From Tetrapyrgos nigripes (Eukaryota; Basidiomycota; Agaricomycetes; Agaricales; Campanellaceae), in assembly GCA_013368315.1 (NCBI GenBank), contig JAACJM010000014.1:248001-312000 (forward strand): a DNA stretch of 64,000 nt, read 5' to 3'. The notes under the pieces are model-generated. The model had not been told where the DNA came from, did no database searches, and was given only the letters and a program-made list of their open reading frames with translations. Positions 33,013 to 46,001 of this stretch are shown in pieces. A program made the position numbers and the translations under genes. Each line of letters opens with the position of its first letter. Within the stretch, counting starts at the first letter, position 1.

Positions 33013-36000
33013 CTTCACCCAGAATGATACACAAATTTAAACGCCCAGGCATCCCCCACCATTCGCAATTCATCCTCAATCTCGCCGACTGACAATTCGA
33101 ATACCCCGTCTGCAGTCCACTGCCAATCAAGTTCTTGACTGATACCGTTAACCCCCAAGAATGTCGCTTTGTCACCAGTTTTGAGCGGGAGGGGAGAAGT
33201 TGACCGAACTACTCCGTCCTCGGGGTAGAGGAATGAAATGATGTAAAAGGCATCTTGTTTCGTCGTCTGCAGTAGAGTTCCGGTCAGACGAGAGCGAAGG
33301 ACCAGAAAAATAACTCACAAATCTCAGATTGCCCTCTTCTGCAGTGACAAACCAATATTGGGTGTCGTAGATCGCATCTCCACTTTAGTGAAAGCGTTAG
33401 TGTCCTCTCGTAGCGAAGAAAACTTAGAAAACCCACGAAGCATTCAACCATCTGCCTACTCCCAACAAGCTGTCTCGTGACGGGGGCACAATGGTCCCGT
33501 TTGCCGTCGGCCCAATGTCGAGTAGGTAGTTTCCATTCTTCGACACGATATCGACAAGGGAATGCACAAGATACGATGTATTGCGGTAGTTTTCATATGA
33601 AGTGTTCTGGTTGTATCCATATGAATAAGGGTCGGAGCCTTCACTGGATTCCCATTTGCGTGTTTCTGCAGTGAGGTGAGTAGACCGCAAGAGGCCAATT
33701 GGAAAGGCGCATACTCACTCAGACTGCTGGTGACCGAATATTCTGGGTTCTACTCCATATGAACAACGCCAGCCATATCAAGTATTCAAAATACGCACAT
33801 CAAAATCAGAATAATTCGTTCCGCAGCGAGCATTCAACGCGACTTGTCTACCGTTTGCTTTAGCCCAGTTGTACCATGCAGGAACTGGTAATGTCCAGGC
33901 ATCAGATCTTCACAGGAAAAAGCAACCGTACTGGCAACTCACGAATCTCGGGGGCAATAGTTGGCCCTCCAACATCACACCATAAAATGTCCGTCTCATA
34001 CTTGTAGAACAGTGTTTCCATCTGTGGTTTCATTATGTCTTCTAAATAATCGTCAACTTCAATGTAGCCGGTATACGGTTCTAAAGGTGCGCTCGAATTG
34101 TAGGCGTTCCTATCAAAAAGATGATTAAGCTTCATTTCAAGTAGCACGAAAAGCAATGAAGTAAAATTTACTGGGCTAAACCTCCCGCAAAACCAGTTCG
34201 TTGAAGAATGTTGTAGCCAGGCTATTGAGGCCATTCAGCATGAGTAAGCCATATTTCATTCAAGAGACATTGATGGGAATTCCTACGTTACTCGGATCGT
34301 CACTCCTAGGGTGATAAAGTCCATCAGAGAAATCTGCATGTCCGTATTTCGCGTATGCAGGGTTGAACCACTCTGGAAGAGAGAAATAAAGCTAAGTAAC
34401 ATATCAGACTCTTCTTGAGGTAGACACTAGGAAAGCTGACATACACCACTGTATAGTTGGGGTTGAGTAGCCTTTGTGGCATTCAGAATTTCACCGATAA
34501 GGTCCCGTCTGGCGCACTGGTGATCAGAAAAGCTAACACGAATGAGCAAGGACTCGACCTACTTCGGTCCATAGTTCAGCGAGTTCCTATTGGACGAATT
34601 ACCAGTGTCAAAGAGTGCAAACCCATCGTGATGTTTCGTTGTGATGACCTTCATGAAAGAGATTTCGCATAAGGCTCCATGACCACTTCCAACTAGTGCC
34701 GCTACTTACATAGTACTTCGCTCCAATGTCGGCCACAAATTGAACAAACGCGTTCACATCAAATACGGATGCAGTGAAATTCGGGAAAAAGTCATCGTAT
34801 AGAAAATCCTCTCCGTACACTTCTTTGTGATGCAGCCATACAGCTGAAGATGCGTTTGCGGGGTTGTGCTGCCAGTACCAGTACCATTCGGCATATTGGG
34901 TACCAGAGACAGTCCATGCCGGAACAGAATAGATACCTGCATATGCATCGACAGTTTGAGCTACGTTCAAGGGAAGTAGGAGGAATCACCGACCCCAGTG
35001 AACGAACAATCCGAATTTTGCCCCATCAAACCATTCTGGACTTTCATGCGTCTTTAAACTCTCATCCCCGACAAAGTAATCAGGAATGCCCGCAACAATC
35101 CCTAATTGCTCTCCAAGAGGACTTCCATTGACAACGACTTGAACGTCATCCAATTTCGTTCCAGCTTCAATACCTTCTTCAGTGACGATCCCAACAATGA
35201 CACGGACTTGGTCCCCGCCACGAAGACGATTGACTTCGCCGGGAATGACAGTGTGAATGGTGCCTGAGGCGGAATGGAGGGCTATAGTCTGCTTTGAGGT
35301 GATCCACGAAGAGATGGGAGCATCATTAGGAGCAAAGTTGTTGAGAGTCACTTCAATCAGTTGAACTTGGGTATCATTTTGGGTCCGGAACCTGAAATTC
35401 GTTAGTATGAGAAAGGGTATCGGGTCGACTGCGCATACTTGGTGGTACTGCGAACGTCCTGGACGGCTAAAAGGGGTTCCCCTGAAGACTCTGAGCTGTT
35501 GGAAGACACCAAAGTCATTGCAAAGACATGAATGCTGAGTGTGCCAGTGAAACGCGCACTTCCTGTGACACTAGCTCACAATTCCTCGTAAGCGAATCTG
35601 ACACTCGAGGAAAAACCATTTACTTTGCTAGTTGTATCCCACTCAGGTTTTTTGAGTTGTCAAGTCGATGTTGGAACGTGAACATACGCGAAATATTATC
35701 TATGAAACGTACTCAGGAATCAACAGAAACATTCATGGAGAAATCAAAGTAAAACTCACGGTTTTGATAGGTCGTGCCGTTTGACAAACCCCAGTTGAAA
35801 AATGGTGCGGTAATCGGCCTGAGGTCAAACTGATGATCAACAGCAGTGCGGAGAGCGACTTGTGATCACTCACCCCAGCCTGAAGTCAAGCTAATGGTCA
35901 ACAGCAGTGCGGAGAGAGACTGTGCTCACTCACGAGGGATTACTCGTCCACCAGGGTGCAACAACATATCCTAGTGTCTCCGTAGAATTGTCTTCGTATA

Positions 36001-36422
36001 TTGCGGTGAAGTTGGCATTCAGAGAAGAAAATCCGTCCGTAGCTCCGAGCCAGCCAAACGAATGGTATCTGCCCACGGGAACTGGGATGACTTGGCCAGA
36101 GCAATTGACATTGTCCAATGTGGACATATCTGAAAAGTTGGGGAGCTTGTACTGAGAGAACCATGGAATTCAACGAATGCACGTAGGAAAAGTACCCAAT
36201 ACGAACCGTGATTGACGCGTCCACTAACGTGCCAATGGGCAAATATTCCGCTGGATAAGATCCATTATGTCCATCAAAACTGGCGATAGTGCCTTCCAGT
36301 GCTGCAGCCTTGTTGTTCAAGAACGGAGTCAGATCGACGTGAGTTTGAAGCACGCCTTCCTCAGCCGCGTACACATGTACAAGACATGTTGCGAAAAGTG
36401 CCAACCAGAGGGTCCAACGCAT
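33013..36422 (-). CDS. Secreted GH29 alpha-L-fucosidase
   Basis: An extracellular exo-enzyme that releases alpha-L-fucose from wall glycans such as xyloglucan or arabinogalactan. The ATG at 36422 gives a signal peptide (MRWTLWLALFATCLVHVYA). A long N-terminal beta-domain comes first, including NDAPISSWITSKQTIALHS. The catalytic GH29 core follows: SPEWFDGAKFGLFVHWG, VYSVPAWTVSGTQYAEWYWY, YYVITTKHHDGFALFDT, FSLPEWFNPAYAKYG and TDILWCDVGGPTIAPEI. The Asp of WCDVGGP is the expected nucleophile. Later KWESSEGSDPYSYGYNQN, DIVSKNGNYLLDIGPTANG and a C-terminal beta-sandwich end in FKFVYHSG at 33013. More than twelve introns. Its second intron contains a 60-bp tandem duplication covering the donor (35817-35935). 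A paired role with the adjacent GH53 is inferred. Confidence 0.93.
35817..35935. repeat. 60-bp tandem duplication spanning an intron donor in the GH29 gene
   Basis: Two adjacent, slightly diverged copies (about 35817-35877 and 35878-35935), each with GCCTGA(A/G)GTCAA, CAACAGCAGTGCGGAGAG and a terminal CACTCAC. Read on the gene strand each copy starts with GTGAGTGA, so two donor-like sites lie 59 bp apart. Confidence 0.85.
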
Positions 36423-36692
36423 CACCGTCCAGGTTAGAGAAGATAACGAGATTTCGGTCACATTATGCCCAGTATATCACCAGGTGGACTCGGATAGGTC
36501 ATGGAATCAAAGGACTCAGGAGCACCGACTATCAAACCCGACTCACGGCCCGGCGCTCTTTACCTCCGGGTCTTACTCTTAGTCTTGGAATTGGCAAGAA
36601 TATTATTTGCGATTCATATCCTACATTTCTAAAGCACTATCACTATCACCGTCCTTCGAGACACAACGGTACACCGCTAGATCTTCCCTAAA

Positions 36693-37767
36693 CTACACCT
36701 CAACCCATTCATTGACCCACATGTACCTCGAAAACATGACATTTAACCACCTAAACCACACCAACTGGCTCCAGTGTTCCTTCATCGCCCGTAGAGCAGT
36801 TAAATACTCCTTCATTCCAGAGACAAAGACAGGTATTGAATTTGGATATGCCTGCGGTGTTGAGACTGAAGGTTTTGTTCCATCAGACCCAGAGTCACTT
36901 CTGGTAGAAGTTGGTGATGCTCGAGATTCGAGCATAAGGACAATGTAGTGCAGGATTTGTGCCGCGTACAAATCATATTTTGCAAGCAGAGGTGCTAGAA
37001 TAGAGATATATTTTATGGAGAGCGGAACAGTGATGAGGGTGTATAGACGTGGTCTTGGAATTGCAGCGGATTCCAAGTCTGAAGGATAGGTTGAAATGAG
37101 ATGTGTGATTCCTTGAGGGATGGACTTGTGGTTTGGATGACCGGAGATTCCTCCTTGGTCAAAAGTTAATATCTATCAGTGCCACAGACGTCGGACACTC
37201 GTCAGGGGATGAGCAAAGACGAAGAAAAGTGATGCTGACCGTAGTAATGCCATATTTTTCAACAAAAGGCTGGACGGCATTGGCTATGTCCTCGGCTTTC
37301 CAGGGAAGGTGGATGCTATCCTGTAATTCGCTGAATAAAGCAATGAATGAATTTAGGTGCCAACACCCGAGCATACAGACGACATACGGAAGATCCAAAA
37401 CCATCCTGTTGTCCTTCTTTATACCCAGGACATCCAGACTCCTCTCGTATTCGTCTCTTCTGACCGACCCAAGCCCATCTGCATCGCCGATTGAGAGACA
37501 TACAGAGAAGAGTTCAGGATTTGTTTTCACATCCTGACTTGCGCCGAAAGTCGAACCCAACAGCGTAGGAGCAAAGAACAGACATTCATCATCTGGATGA
37601 GCAGTCACCAGAAGAATCTTTTCTTGTTTTCCTGTTGCTTCCAAAGAAGGTATGCTCTCTAAATCAGTGAACGTGGGATTGGAGTATTTCGGGACGCGTA
37701 ATGCAGCAAGGAGGACTGAAAGAAGGAGCACGATAAACGCTAAACGCGTCGTAGTGACGGTCGGCAT
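36693..37767 (-). CDS. GPI12: N-acetylglucosaminyl-phosphatidylinositol de-N-acetylase (Gpi12 / PIG-L)
   Basis: Catalyses the second step of GPI-anchor synthesis, removing acetate from GlcNAc-PI on the cytosolic face of the ER. The ATG at 37767 starts MPTVTTTRLAFIVLLLSVLL, a signal-anchor helix. KILLVTAHPDDECLFFAPTL follows, containing the AHPDDE zinc-binding motif, then FSVCLSIGDADGLGSVRRDE and YERSLDVLGI. After the introns the sequence continues LTFDQGGISGHPNHKSIPQG, which gives the second conserved motif (HPNH). The C-terminal exon reads AIPRPRLYTLITVPLSIKYI and WFRWLNVMFSRYMWVNEW, stop at 36693. Three introns. It lies 270 bp upstream of the GH29 gene on the same strand, with no functional tie expected. 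Confidence 0.93.
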
Positions 37768-38372
37768 TGATGCTTGTGACCCTCCTCGTGATATTGGCTA
37801 ATTTTCTTGAAACCTCTAAGGCTCTACTGGGTCAAAGGGTAGCAGAGAGTGAAACGCGTCTGCACAGTAGTCTCCCTAGTCAGACTCTGGCTCGATACCC
37901 TCGCTTATTAAGCGCAGTATGATGCCCGAAGCACCCGACACCCGTGCTAGTCTCTACCACAATAACACGTCGATTCGAGACTCAATTCCTGGCCTCAACC
38001 CATAGCAACGCGGAATCGTCTTTCAAAGGTGTCATTGACCACATCTTGAAGCAGGAGGAAAAAGTGCCGTGCGGTGCCTGCCACTGTGCCAGTGCCCGCT
38101 TCCGCGTTGACGCCCCAAGATCATTGCAAGAATCCGTTGCAAGTTGCAACTACCTTCCGCAGTCGTCTAGTCATGATCAAGACCTCCACTTCTCCCGGCG
38201 TCGATCCCACTTGACAAGATAAAACTATACATGTATAGGTTTGTGGTTGTACATATCTAATATCTACATGCATATTGCAATATACACACTGAAGCAAAAA
38301 TTTTAGTCGTTCTATTTGTACATTTTGGCTAGCTAGAGCACCGCTGCTCGAAATCGTCCTTTGGAGGTATAA
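37768..38372. other. Intergenic, 600 bp
   Basis: Promoter of GPI12 (left) and 3' flank of the DUF6593 gene (right). The 92-codon plus-strand frame at 37944-38222 has no motif and is probably chance. Confidence 0.5.
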
Positions 38373-39118
38373 TCAATTTAGCTTGGCGTCGCATTGAAGG
38401 AGGAATGTCGCGACAATCGCCGAGTCCAATAGCCCCAGGTTGAAAGCTTCTCCAGTGATATCAAGGAATAGGGTGTTACGTCCCTTCGAGACGCGTGCAA
38501 GGAGCTTTGGCCTCGATGTATCATCATTTGAGTATAGCTGAACGCCCGAATCAGCAAGAGTTGCATGGAATACAGAAATGGTCGCCTTACATCAAAACAC
38601 ATATTCTTGGGCGACCAAGTGTAACTCGAGCCTTTACAAAACATAGTCCGTGACCTAGACGTGAGAGGTGAGCTTTCAGTTGTTCTCAGTTTCTGAAGGC
38701 AAACTCACTGGTTATCCGTTGAAGTTGGCAGCCAATCTGTGACTCGACATTTCGGTATAACGTCCTGTATTCCCACTACAGGCTGATCTTGCCACTTGAT
38801 GTATGCGGCAAGATTACCCTGCATGTCCTTGAACATTGTCATGGCAGGCCATCGCGAGTCTGTTGTGGTATAAAGATACGGTTGCTGATGAGGACCCATA
38901 ACGACATGATTCTCCAGCTTGGGACCGAAAGCAGCGAATGAGAAGGTAAGCAATTCCTCGGGATCGACTGCAGCCGCTGAAGGACTGAGGACCTCAGATA
39001 TTAGATCTGCATCCCAATGGTCTTCCTGGTCATGAGGTATTTCCCATAATGATCCCGCCTGGTCATCATGCCATTGACGAACCCAGTCGTCAGCCAGGGG
39101 AGAGTAGATGTCCATCAT
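38373..39118 (-). CDS. DUF6593 domain protein
   Basis: A member of a fold expanded in basidiomycetes, function unknown. Exon 1 (ATG at 39118) is acidic at its start (MMDIYSPLADDWVRQW, HDQEDHWDADLISEVLSP). It then enters the domain with FSFAAFGPKLENHVVMGPHQ, PYLYTTTDSRWPAMTMFKDM, NLAAYIKWQDQPVVGIQDVI and CRVTDWLPTSTDNQ. A GTGAGT...TAG intron joins to SRTMFCKGSSYTWSPKNMCF, the typical RTF...Y.W motif. A GTAAGG...CAG intron leads to LYSNDDTSRPKLLARVSKGR and the hydrophobic end LLDSAIVATFLLQCDAKLN, stop at 38373. The family is recognised from this pattern of short beta-strands and the SRT-YTW motif. Start choice between the two adjacent ATGs is open. Confidence 0.85.
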
Positions 39119-41105
39119 GGTATCGTCGAGGAAGGCAAAATGGAAGGGCAGACCGATTCAGGTGGGTTCAGATAGTGTCTTGGATTGAAACCAGACGAGT
39201 ATTTAACCGAACGCCTTGTCGGCAGAAGTATATGATATTGATCTCAAATAGTTCGCTGGTGAGTAAGAACCCTACACTAGTACCATAGACGGAAAAATGA
39301 CCGGTTGGCAAGCCCTCTGCTTCAATGAAACTTTGCACCCTCGGCTTATGATCAGCTATCAGTATTGTTTGAAGTCCAAGAACAAGATAATCAATGTATA
39401 TGCTATGATGACGACCTTCAAATCATTTACGTGGCACAGGAAGGTATAGGATCAGCAAATGCTGGCAGCAGTGCTGTAGGATTCCATTATTGAGGGTCTT
39501 AACTAGTGGTCAAATTCGGATTCAGAACGATGTCGGCGAGTATCTCAGCCAACCTCGCTCAGCAGTGAGTGCTTGAGCCTTCACTCAAACCATTTCTCGT
39601 GTAGGTTCTGTTGACTCTTTTTTCGGAGGGATCCTTACGTATATAGATTCTTACTCGCACCCCACCATCAAGATTCCCCAGACCTATTTTATTCAGAGAT
39701 TGACACAGAGCATACAATCGTTGTGAAGGAATAGGACTTCGCAGTCCTAGCCAGTACTACTTGGCCAAGTTGTCAGCGCTGACACCCGTTGCCTGTGTCT
39801 CTTGTCAATGGCGGATAACTTAGTGCTGCGGTCAATGATTGTCCGACCCGTACCCGTTCTAGCCTTTTCTAGGCTAAGGTGTCCCGGTTCGGGAAAAATG
39901 ATGTCATGACTTGACATTCCTTTTCCGGCGGAAGAGCCTCGTGCTACCACGAAAGAGCACTTCGCCGTCGAAGTGGGAAGTTTTAATGGCAATGCCGTAG
40001 ACAACCTAGATTTTCTTGTCCCAGGCCTTCGGGCATATACTAATAGGCATTTTTTTCACTGTCACGGGAAGCGCTCCGAGCCCGAGCAGTAAGATCTAGA
40101 AATAGCACTTGTAACAATGGTTGTTTTCTGCTGCTATGTCCGAAGTGTGAAGGTCACACACTCTCCCAACACAAGTTTCAGTCGTCTGAGCCTTGACAAA
40201 GACTTTGCATACTGCTGGGAGCAGAATAAACCGCAGCAAGATTTGCAACAAGTTGCATAGGAAGTTGTGCGGGCGTCGTCCCCAGTTCACAGGAAGCTAA
40301 GTGTTTAACGTTTAATACCAACTGGCCGCCCGAATTTCGTCTCAATGCTGATAATTATCGTTCTTTGATGTCGGGAGAACACTCTTCAACCTCCGCGCAA
40401 CTAATCTCCGACAGTCTACAGACGTCCTTGGCCAAGTGGCCAAACCAGGCTTCAAGCAAGAAAACTTTATCAACGAAAAACAACATTTGCAAGTTTTAAA
40501 TTTCAGCTTCAGCACGTTTGAAAGTTGAAGTATCCGGGAACCCCGAAGAAAGCCACAAATCCGGCGGAAAGTCTGTGTTAATCAAGAAAAAAATCGTCAT
40601 CTCGAATACTTAGTGAGAAGCCGCCCGAAAGGAGCATTCAAATCAGACAACTAGTACCAAGAGAAACGATGCTGTTACAAACCAGGTCTGGGCCAGGCAT
40701 CGCTAGACGTTGGAGGAAGACACTAACAGTGATCTGCGTTTTCTGACCGAGCGCTTGCCTTGCATAACCATAATTTAAATTAGTCATGAGGCAAAGCATT
40801 CAGCAGAACTGCCGGGCTTCGGAACAGCAGAATAGTTCATTCTTACTGCTGAAAGGGACGAAAGTGGTAGCATCACTCCCCAGCCCACAACGAAACCGTA
40901 TCCCTGTGTACCATCTTGCTTCTGACCCAGTAACTCACTATCTCACGCACAGCACGGGGATTAGTTCGTGATGCAATTGCTGGTGTGTACGATGAATGAT
41001 TGGGATACAGAGACAGCATGAGCCAAGTAAGACAACGAGAGATTATACAATGTACACTTCAAACGTCAACGCTACCGCCCTCTTCTGACGGTCTATCCGC
41101 CGGTT
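39119..41105. other. 2 kb gene-poor stretch
   Basis: 5' flank of the DUF6593 gene and 3' flank of UBC4. Frames are all under 90 codons with no motif. Only short chance palindromes were noted, for example around 39861-39875. Confidence 0.5.
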
Positions 41106-41848
<743 letters not shown>

Positions 41849-42840
41849 TGTGATTTATAACGGTCTCGTAACAAACTGGAGTCATCGGGTACGAATCGCA
41901 CAAGATCAATGAGTAGACGATCCCACGTCGAGCAAGCAGTTTACAGAGCAAGAGGGATGAAAAAGAGTGTCAGTCTTGGACAGGGATATGGAAAAACGAG
42001 TATACGCACGATAAAAGAAATAAGGACGGAGAGGCAACTGGTAGGGACAGCTGGTGGTAGTAAGAAAAGGTGCTCCAAGCGTGGCAGTGGGTTTATCAAT
42101 CTTGTTTGTCCGAATGTACAGCACGCGGTTTATAAGTAAGGCGCCAACCATTCTAGCTTTTCGCCGTCTTTGTCTCAAATAATAAGTAAAAAAACAAAAC
42201 GATCATCCAATTGCAATGGGATAACAATAACAAGGTATATACACTAGGTGGCAAGAAGAGAAGAGCTCAATGCGCTTCTGCGACGTCGTTGTTCGACGCA
42301 ACACCAAAGGCGCCGAAGGAACATCGTGGGAAATTCCTTCCAAACCCACCGAGAAGCTGTATTATTGAAGACACTGCAATTGACTCATGTCTATTGCAGG
42401 TCAGCAACACCAGCTCTCGTGACCCTCCAATCCAACCGCAATGCCCACGGAGCCCTTCACGATATAACCTGTAGACTCAAACCTTGGTCATAATCGTTCG
42501 GGTGCAACTGTTGAGCAACGAAAGGCGACAAAGACGCGTAGTGCTACGAGAGATCAACATTTCCCGTGTATCATCTAACCAAAAATCCACTCACCTGGAC
42601 TTGTGTAGACACAAGCATATATGTTCACATCGCAAAGCCCTAAACAGTGTTTCAGAGCCAAGACGGACAGAAGAAAAGGAGATAAATATACGGTATACTC
42701 CAATGCTCCATATCGACGCAATGTAGCACATATCCGACGTGCAAATTGAAATTTGCAAACAGGGAAACGAGAAGAAAAAAAGAAAAAGAGAATAAGAATA
42801 AATGGGAAAATATACCTGAAACCTGTCAAAAGGTCTCCAA
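41849..42840. other. 1 kb intergenic stretch
   Basis: Promoter and 5' UTR of UBC4 (left) and 3' flank of the large low-complexity gene (right). The many short frames have no motif. Confidence 0.5.
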
Positions 42841-45800
42841 TTATGCGTCATCTTCTTCATCCTCGTCGTCACTGAGGATGAGAATACCTCCGCCTACAAT
42901 GCTATCCGGCCAAGGACTTTTGATATGAGCAGTTAAAAAAGCAGGATATGCAACGGGAGCAGGTGCAGCAGGTGCCGGAGTGGGAGGCGCCGAGCTCTTA
43001 TCATCCTGACTATTCCTAAATAGAGAAAAGAGAAATAAGACCCCCAACCTTAGCCACTTCCCGAAAATATCACCAAGAACCCTGTCCCAAGATGAGAAAA
43101 AGTAAGAATAAACCACGCACCGGCTGATTTCCCGAATCCGAGCGAAAAGAATGTCTCGTTCTTGTTTCGTGGTAGCCTTTGACAGCTTGTCCATCAGTCT
43201 TTTCGTTTCCGCGATATTCTGCTCGAGTTGCAGTCGTTTTACCGCTAAAGAAGATTGGTTTGATAGAGGTTTGACGGGTGCCTGGGCTAATGTCGTCGAT
43301 GCTGGTATCGCCTTCGGTGCCTGAAGGGTAGCTGGTGTAGTTGCCGGTGTTCCTGTTGTTATCGGTACGGGTACAGGTACGGGTAATGAGGGCGATGGAT
43401 CTGAAACGGGCTTCAATGTCTGAATCGTTTCATTGAGGAACGAGAGAGCCATATCATCCAGCGAAGCCTTGGCGACACTCGGATTAGGCTGTGTGGATTG
43501 TGCTGCGGACGCTGGAGAATTCGACTTAAGAGTCAATGCTGTTGGAGCACCAGCCGATGGCTCTGAGTTGGCGGTAGAAGCTGCATGAGCAGGGGTGGAG
43601 GTACCGCTAGTATCAGCTGCGGCGGCTTTCCTTCGCTTCTGGCTTGCCAGCACTAGTTGACGAAGATTCTGTTCGAGGTCCCGTTTGCTGGGATCGACAA
43701 CCGGTACCTCATCTACGACCGGCGCAGCAGGGGGCGGTGAGACAGTCGGAGTCTGAGACGAAGTCGAAACCGGTTTGGAACTTTGTTGGTTCTTGCGCCC
43801 AAGCTCCAATTTCGTCCTCAGGATACGCTCCTCTAATTCTTTCTGCCGTGCGAGGAGAGAACGTTTGGTAAAGCTAGGTTCACGTGGGGCGTTCTTCATG
43901 GCACGAGGTTCAGAAGGCGCTGTGGGGATAGAGGGCGCAGCTACCGACGGAACAAGAGAAGTCGAACTAACAGAGCTAGATCTGGAAGGTTCGTTTGGCG
44001 GTGTAGGCGTTGGCGTTGGAAGGCCACGATGTGACTCTGATGAGTGTGAGCTAGTTCTCGAAGCAAGAGGGTCAGGTACAGAATCTTGAATGACAGGCGT
44101 AGAAGACGAAGGCGCGACTGTGCTAGAGTTTTCGTGGGGAAGAGATGGAAAGGAATATGTAGTGGCGACAGGAGAAGACAGTTCCATATCGACGTCCTCA
44201 ATTTCCATTCCATCGTCATCAATCGGATAATCGAAGTCAGCCTGACCATCGCCATGTGAAGGAGTATTCCAACTGTCCCAATGTGCCTGAGATTCAGGAG
44301 GTGGCGGGAGAGGTGGAGGCAGAGAAGTTGGCATAGGAGGAAGAAATGGAGGCATCAGGCTACTCCAGTAATTGGATATCGGCGGCGGAATAGGGTTAGG
44401 ATTGTAAGGCATGTGCATACTCATGGCTGAAGGCAGCATAAATGGAAGGGAGGCGTCGAAGAAATCTCCCGAAAACGGGTTAGGGATTGGAATCCCTGAA
44501 GCAGATGAACTAGTCATTGCAGCGCCAGCCTCAGCCTGGGCCTTCGCTGACTTTTCCTTCTGTAGTGCTGCTGCTGCTGCAATAGCCTTTTCCCTCTTCT
44601 TAGCCTTCTCCTCCTTCACTTGTTTCGCTAACCGTGCCTTTCTCTCTTTCTTGGTCTCCTTGGGAGTAACCTCCTGGGCGGCCGGCTCGTCCTCAATCTC
44701 GCCTTCCTCGAGTTCTTTGCGGTCAAAGGTAAGCGTCGGCGATGACGGTTGATACCACCAAACTCTGATGAGATCCTCTCGGGGTCTACCCTTCAACGCA
44801 ACCGAGTTCAAACCTGACAGCTCCTGTCCTAATTTAGGACTGCCCCAAGCCTTTTTTGCCAGCGCGGTCGAAGGGAGTTCAACTAGCGCTTTGGCAGTGC
44901 TTGGATCAATGGCTAAGAAAACTGGGAGTGATCCACAAGCCTTCTCGCACCAAGATCGGATGAAAGCTGGCGTACGGCAGGTTTTCGGCAGTTGCTCCAT
45001 AATAAGCGTTTGTGCGGTAGCCGGTACATGAGGGAAAGTTACTCCATGACCCTCAAAGGTAGTAGAAGGAGGGTTTTTGAAAGCGCCTCGCCTTTTGTCT
45101 GTGTCCTTTTCGATGGGCATCCCGATGATCTTCTTAGCCGGCGAGGGCGGCGGTTGCTGGATGGAGTTACTGACATTGCTGAGGGTAGAAGTAGAAGTGG
45201 ATGGTAAAGGCTCCGGTAAAGGCTCGGATTCTTCCAGGGGAAATCCTTGTGGAGGTGGAGAGTTGTATGGCGGGGGTTGTTGCCAAGAAGGGTATGCCAT
45301 CTCCTGTGATGGTTCAGCCGCGCGAGCCATAGAGTTCACCCATTCTGAAGAGGACAGAAGAGGCGAATCTACATCCCCATCATCGGGGAGGTCGTATGCG
45401 GAAGGGAAAAAGTAAGCCGGAAGGGCGGGCATATCATCTTCTGGAGCATCATTTCCACGATGGTCAGATCGCATAGGAGTAGCCAAGTAGGAATCGTAAT
45501 CCAATTCGAAAGGTTGCGAGTCTGTTTCCAAATACATAGGAGGTGGCCGGTCTCGCTTAAGCCTTTTGGTTCTGTTCAAGGTTGGACCAGCAGCTCCTAA
45601 GGGTGCATGATGGGATGGACCGACGGACTGTTCAAGCTTACGTTTTCGCTTTTTGGAGGAAGCTGTATGGACAAGGTGAACAGGGGACTTTTGGCTGTGA
45701 GAAGTGGAATAGACTCACTGTCTGGCGGGGCTTGTTGCTTGGAGATTTTGTGGGCGCGCCTTTGGGACCTTGTAACCGGTGCCGTATATTGCAGAGTCAA

Positions 45801-45893
45801 GGACGAATTGGGCTGGGGAGACAAGACCTGGATGTCTTCTTCGTCATCGGATATGAATATAGGGGAAATTTTTGAACCCAGGCCTGAGTGCAT
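42841..45893 (-). CDS. Large Ser/Pro-rich nuclear-type protein with possible RRM and acidic SIM-like ends
   Basis: I do not recognise a named gene. One long exon (43121-45579 and upstream) encodes mostly Ser/Pro/Thr-rich disorder. A folded-looking island, TAQTLIMEQLPKTCRTPAFI then RSWCEKACGSLPVFLAIDPS and AKALVELPSTALAKKAW, looks like an RRM (RNP2-like strand, helix, strand). A Lys/Glu/Ala coiled coil (KKERKARLAKQVKEEKAKKR) and two further coiled segments (LARQKELEERILRTKLELG; LQLEQNIAETKRLMDKLSK) follow. A 105-nt intron (43016-43120) joins REISR to NSQDDKSSAP. The C-terminus is ILILSDDEDEEDDA. A 5' exon (ATG 45893) reads KISPIFISDDEEDIQVLSP, and an NLS-like KKRKRAAGP precedes NRTKRLKRD. The join between those two near 45640-45740 is unresolved. 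Nuclear RNA-related role is inferred. Confidence 0.7.
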
Positions 45894-45986
45894 GGTTCAG
45901 AATGTAGCAGGTCTAGTCAGTAGGGGTAACAAATATATCCTGGCCCATAACAGACCCAAACAATCTAGAACACGATCGAGTACCAC

Positions 45987-46001
45987 TAGGGTTAGGGTTA
46001 G
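45987..46001. promoter_or_regulatory. TTAGGG telobox repeat in a divergent promoter
   Basis: TAGGGTTAGGGTTAG lies in the 120-bp gap between two divergent start codons (45893 and 46013), 11 bp before the isoleucyl-tRNA synthetase ATG. TTAGGG is the telomere repeat of most filamentous fungi. Short internal copies are known binding sites for Tbf1-like Myb proteins at promoters of growth genes. The role here is inferred. Confidence 0.6.

Noticed and set aside
36299..36948. Plus-strand frames of 113-130 codons
   Set aside because: Antisense to the first GH29 exon and the last GPI12 exon, whose protein families are clear.
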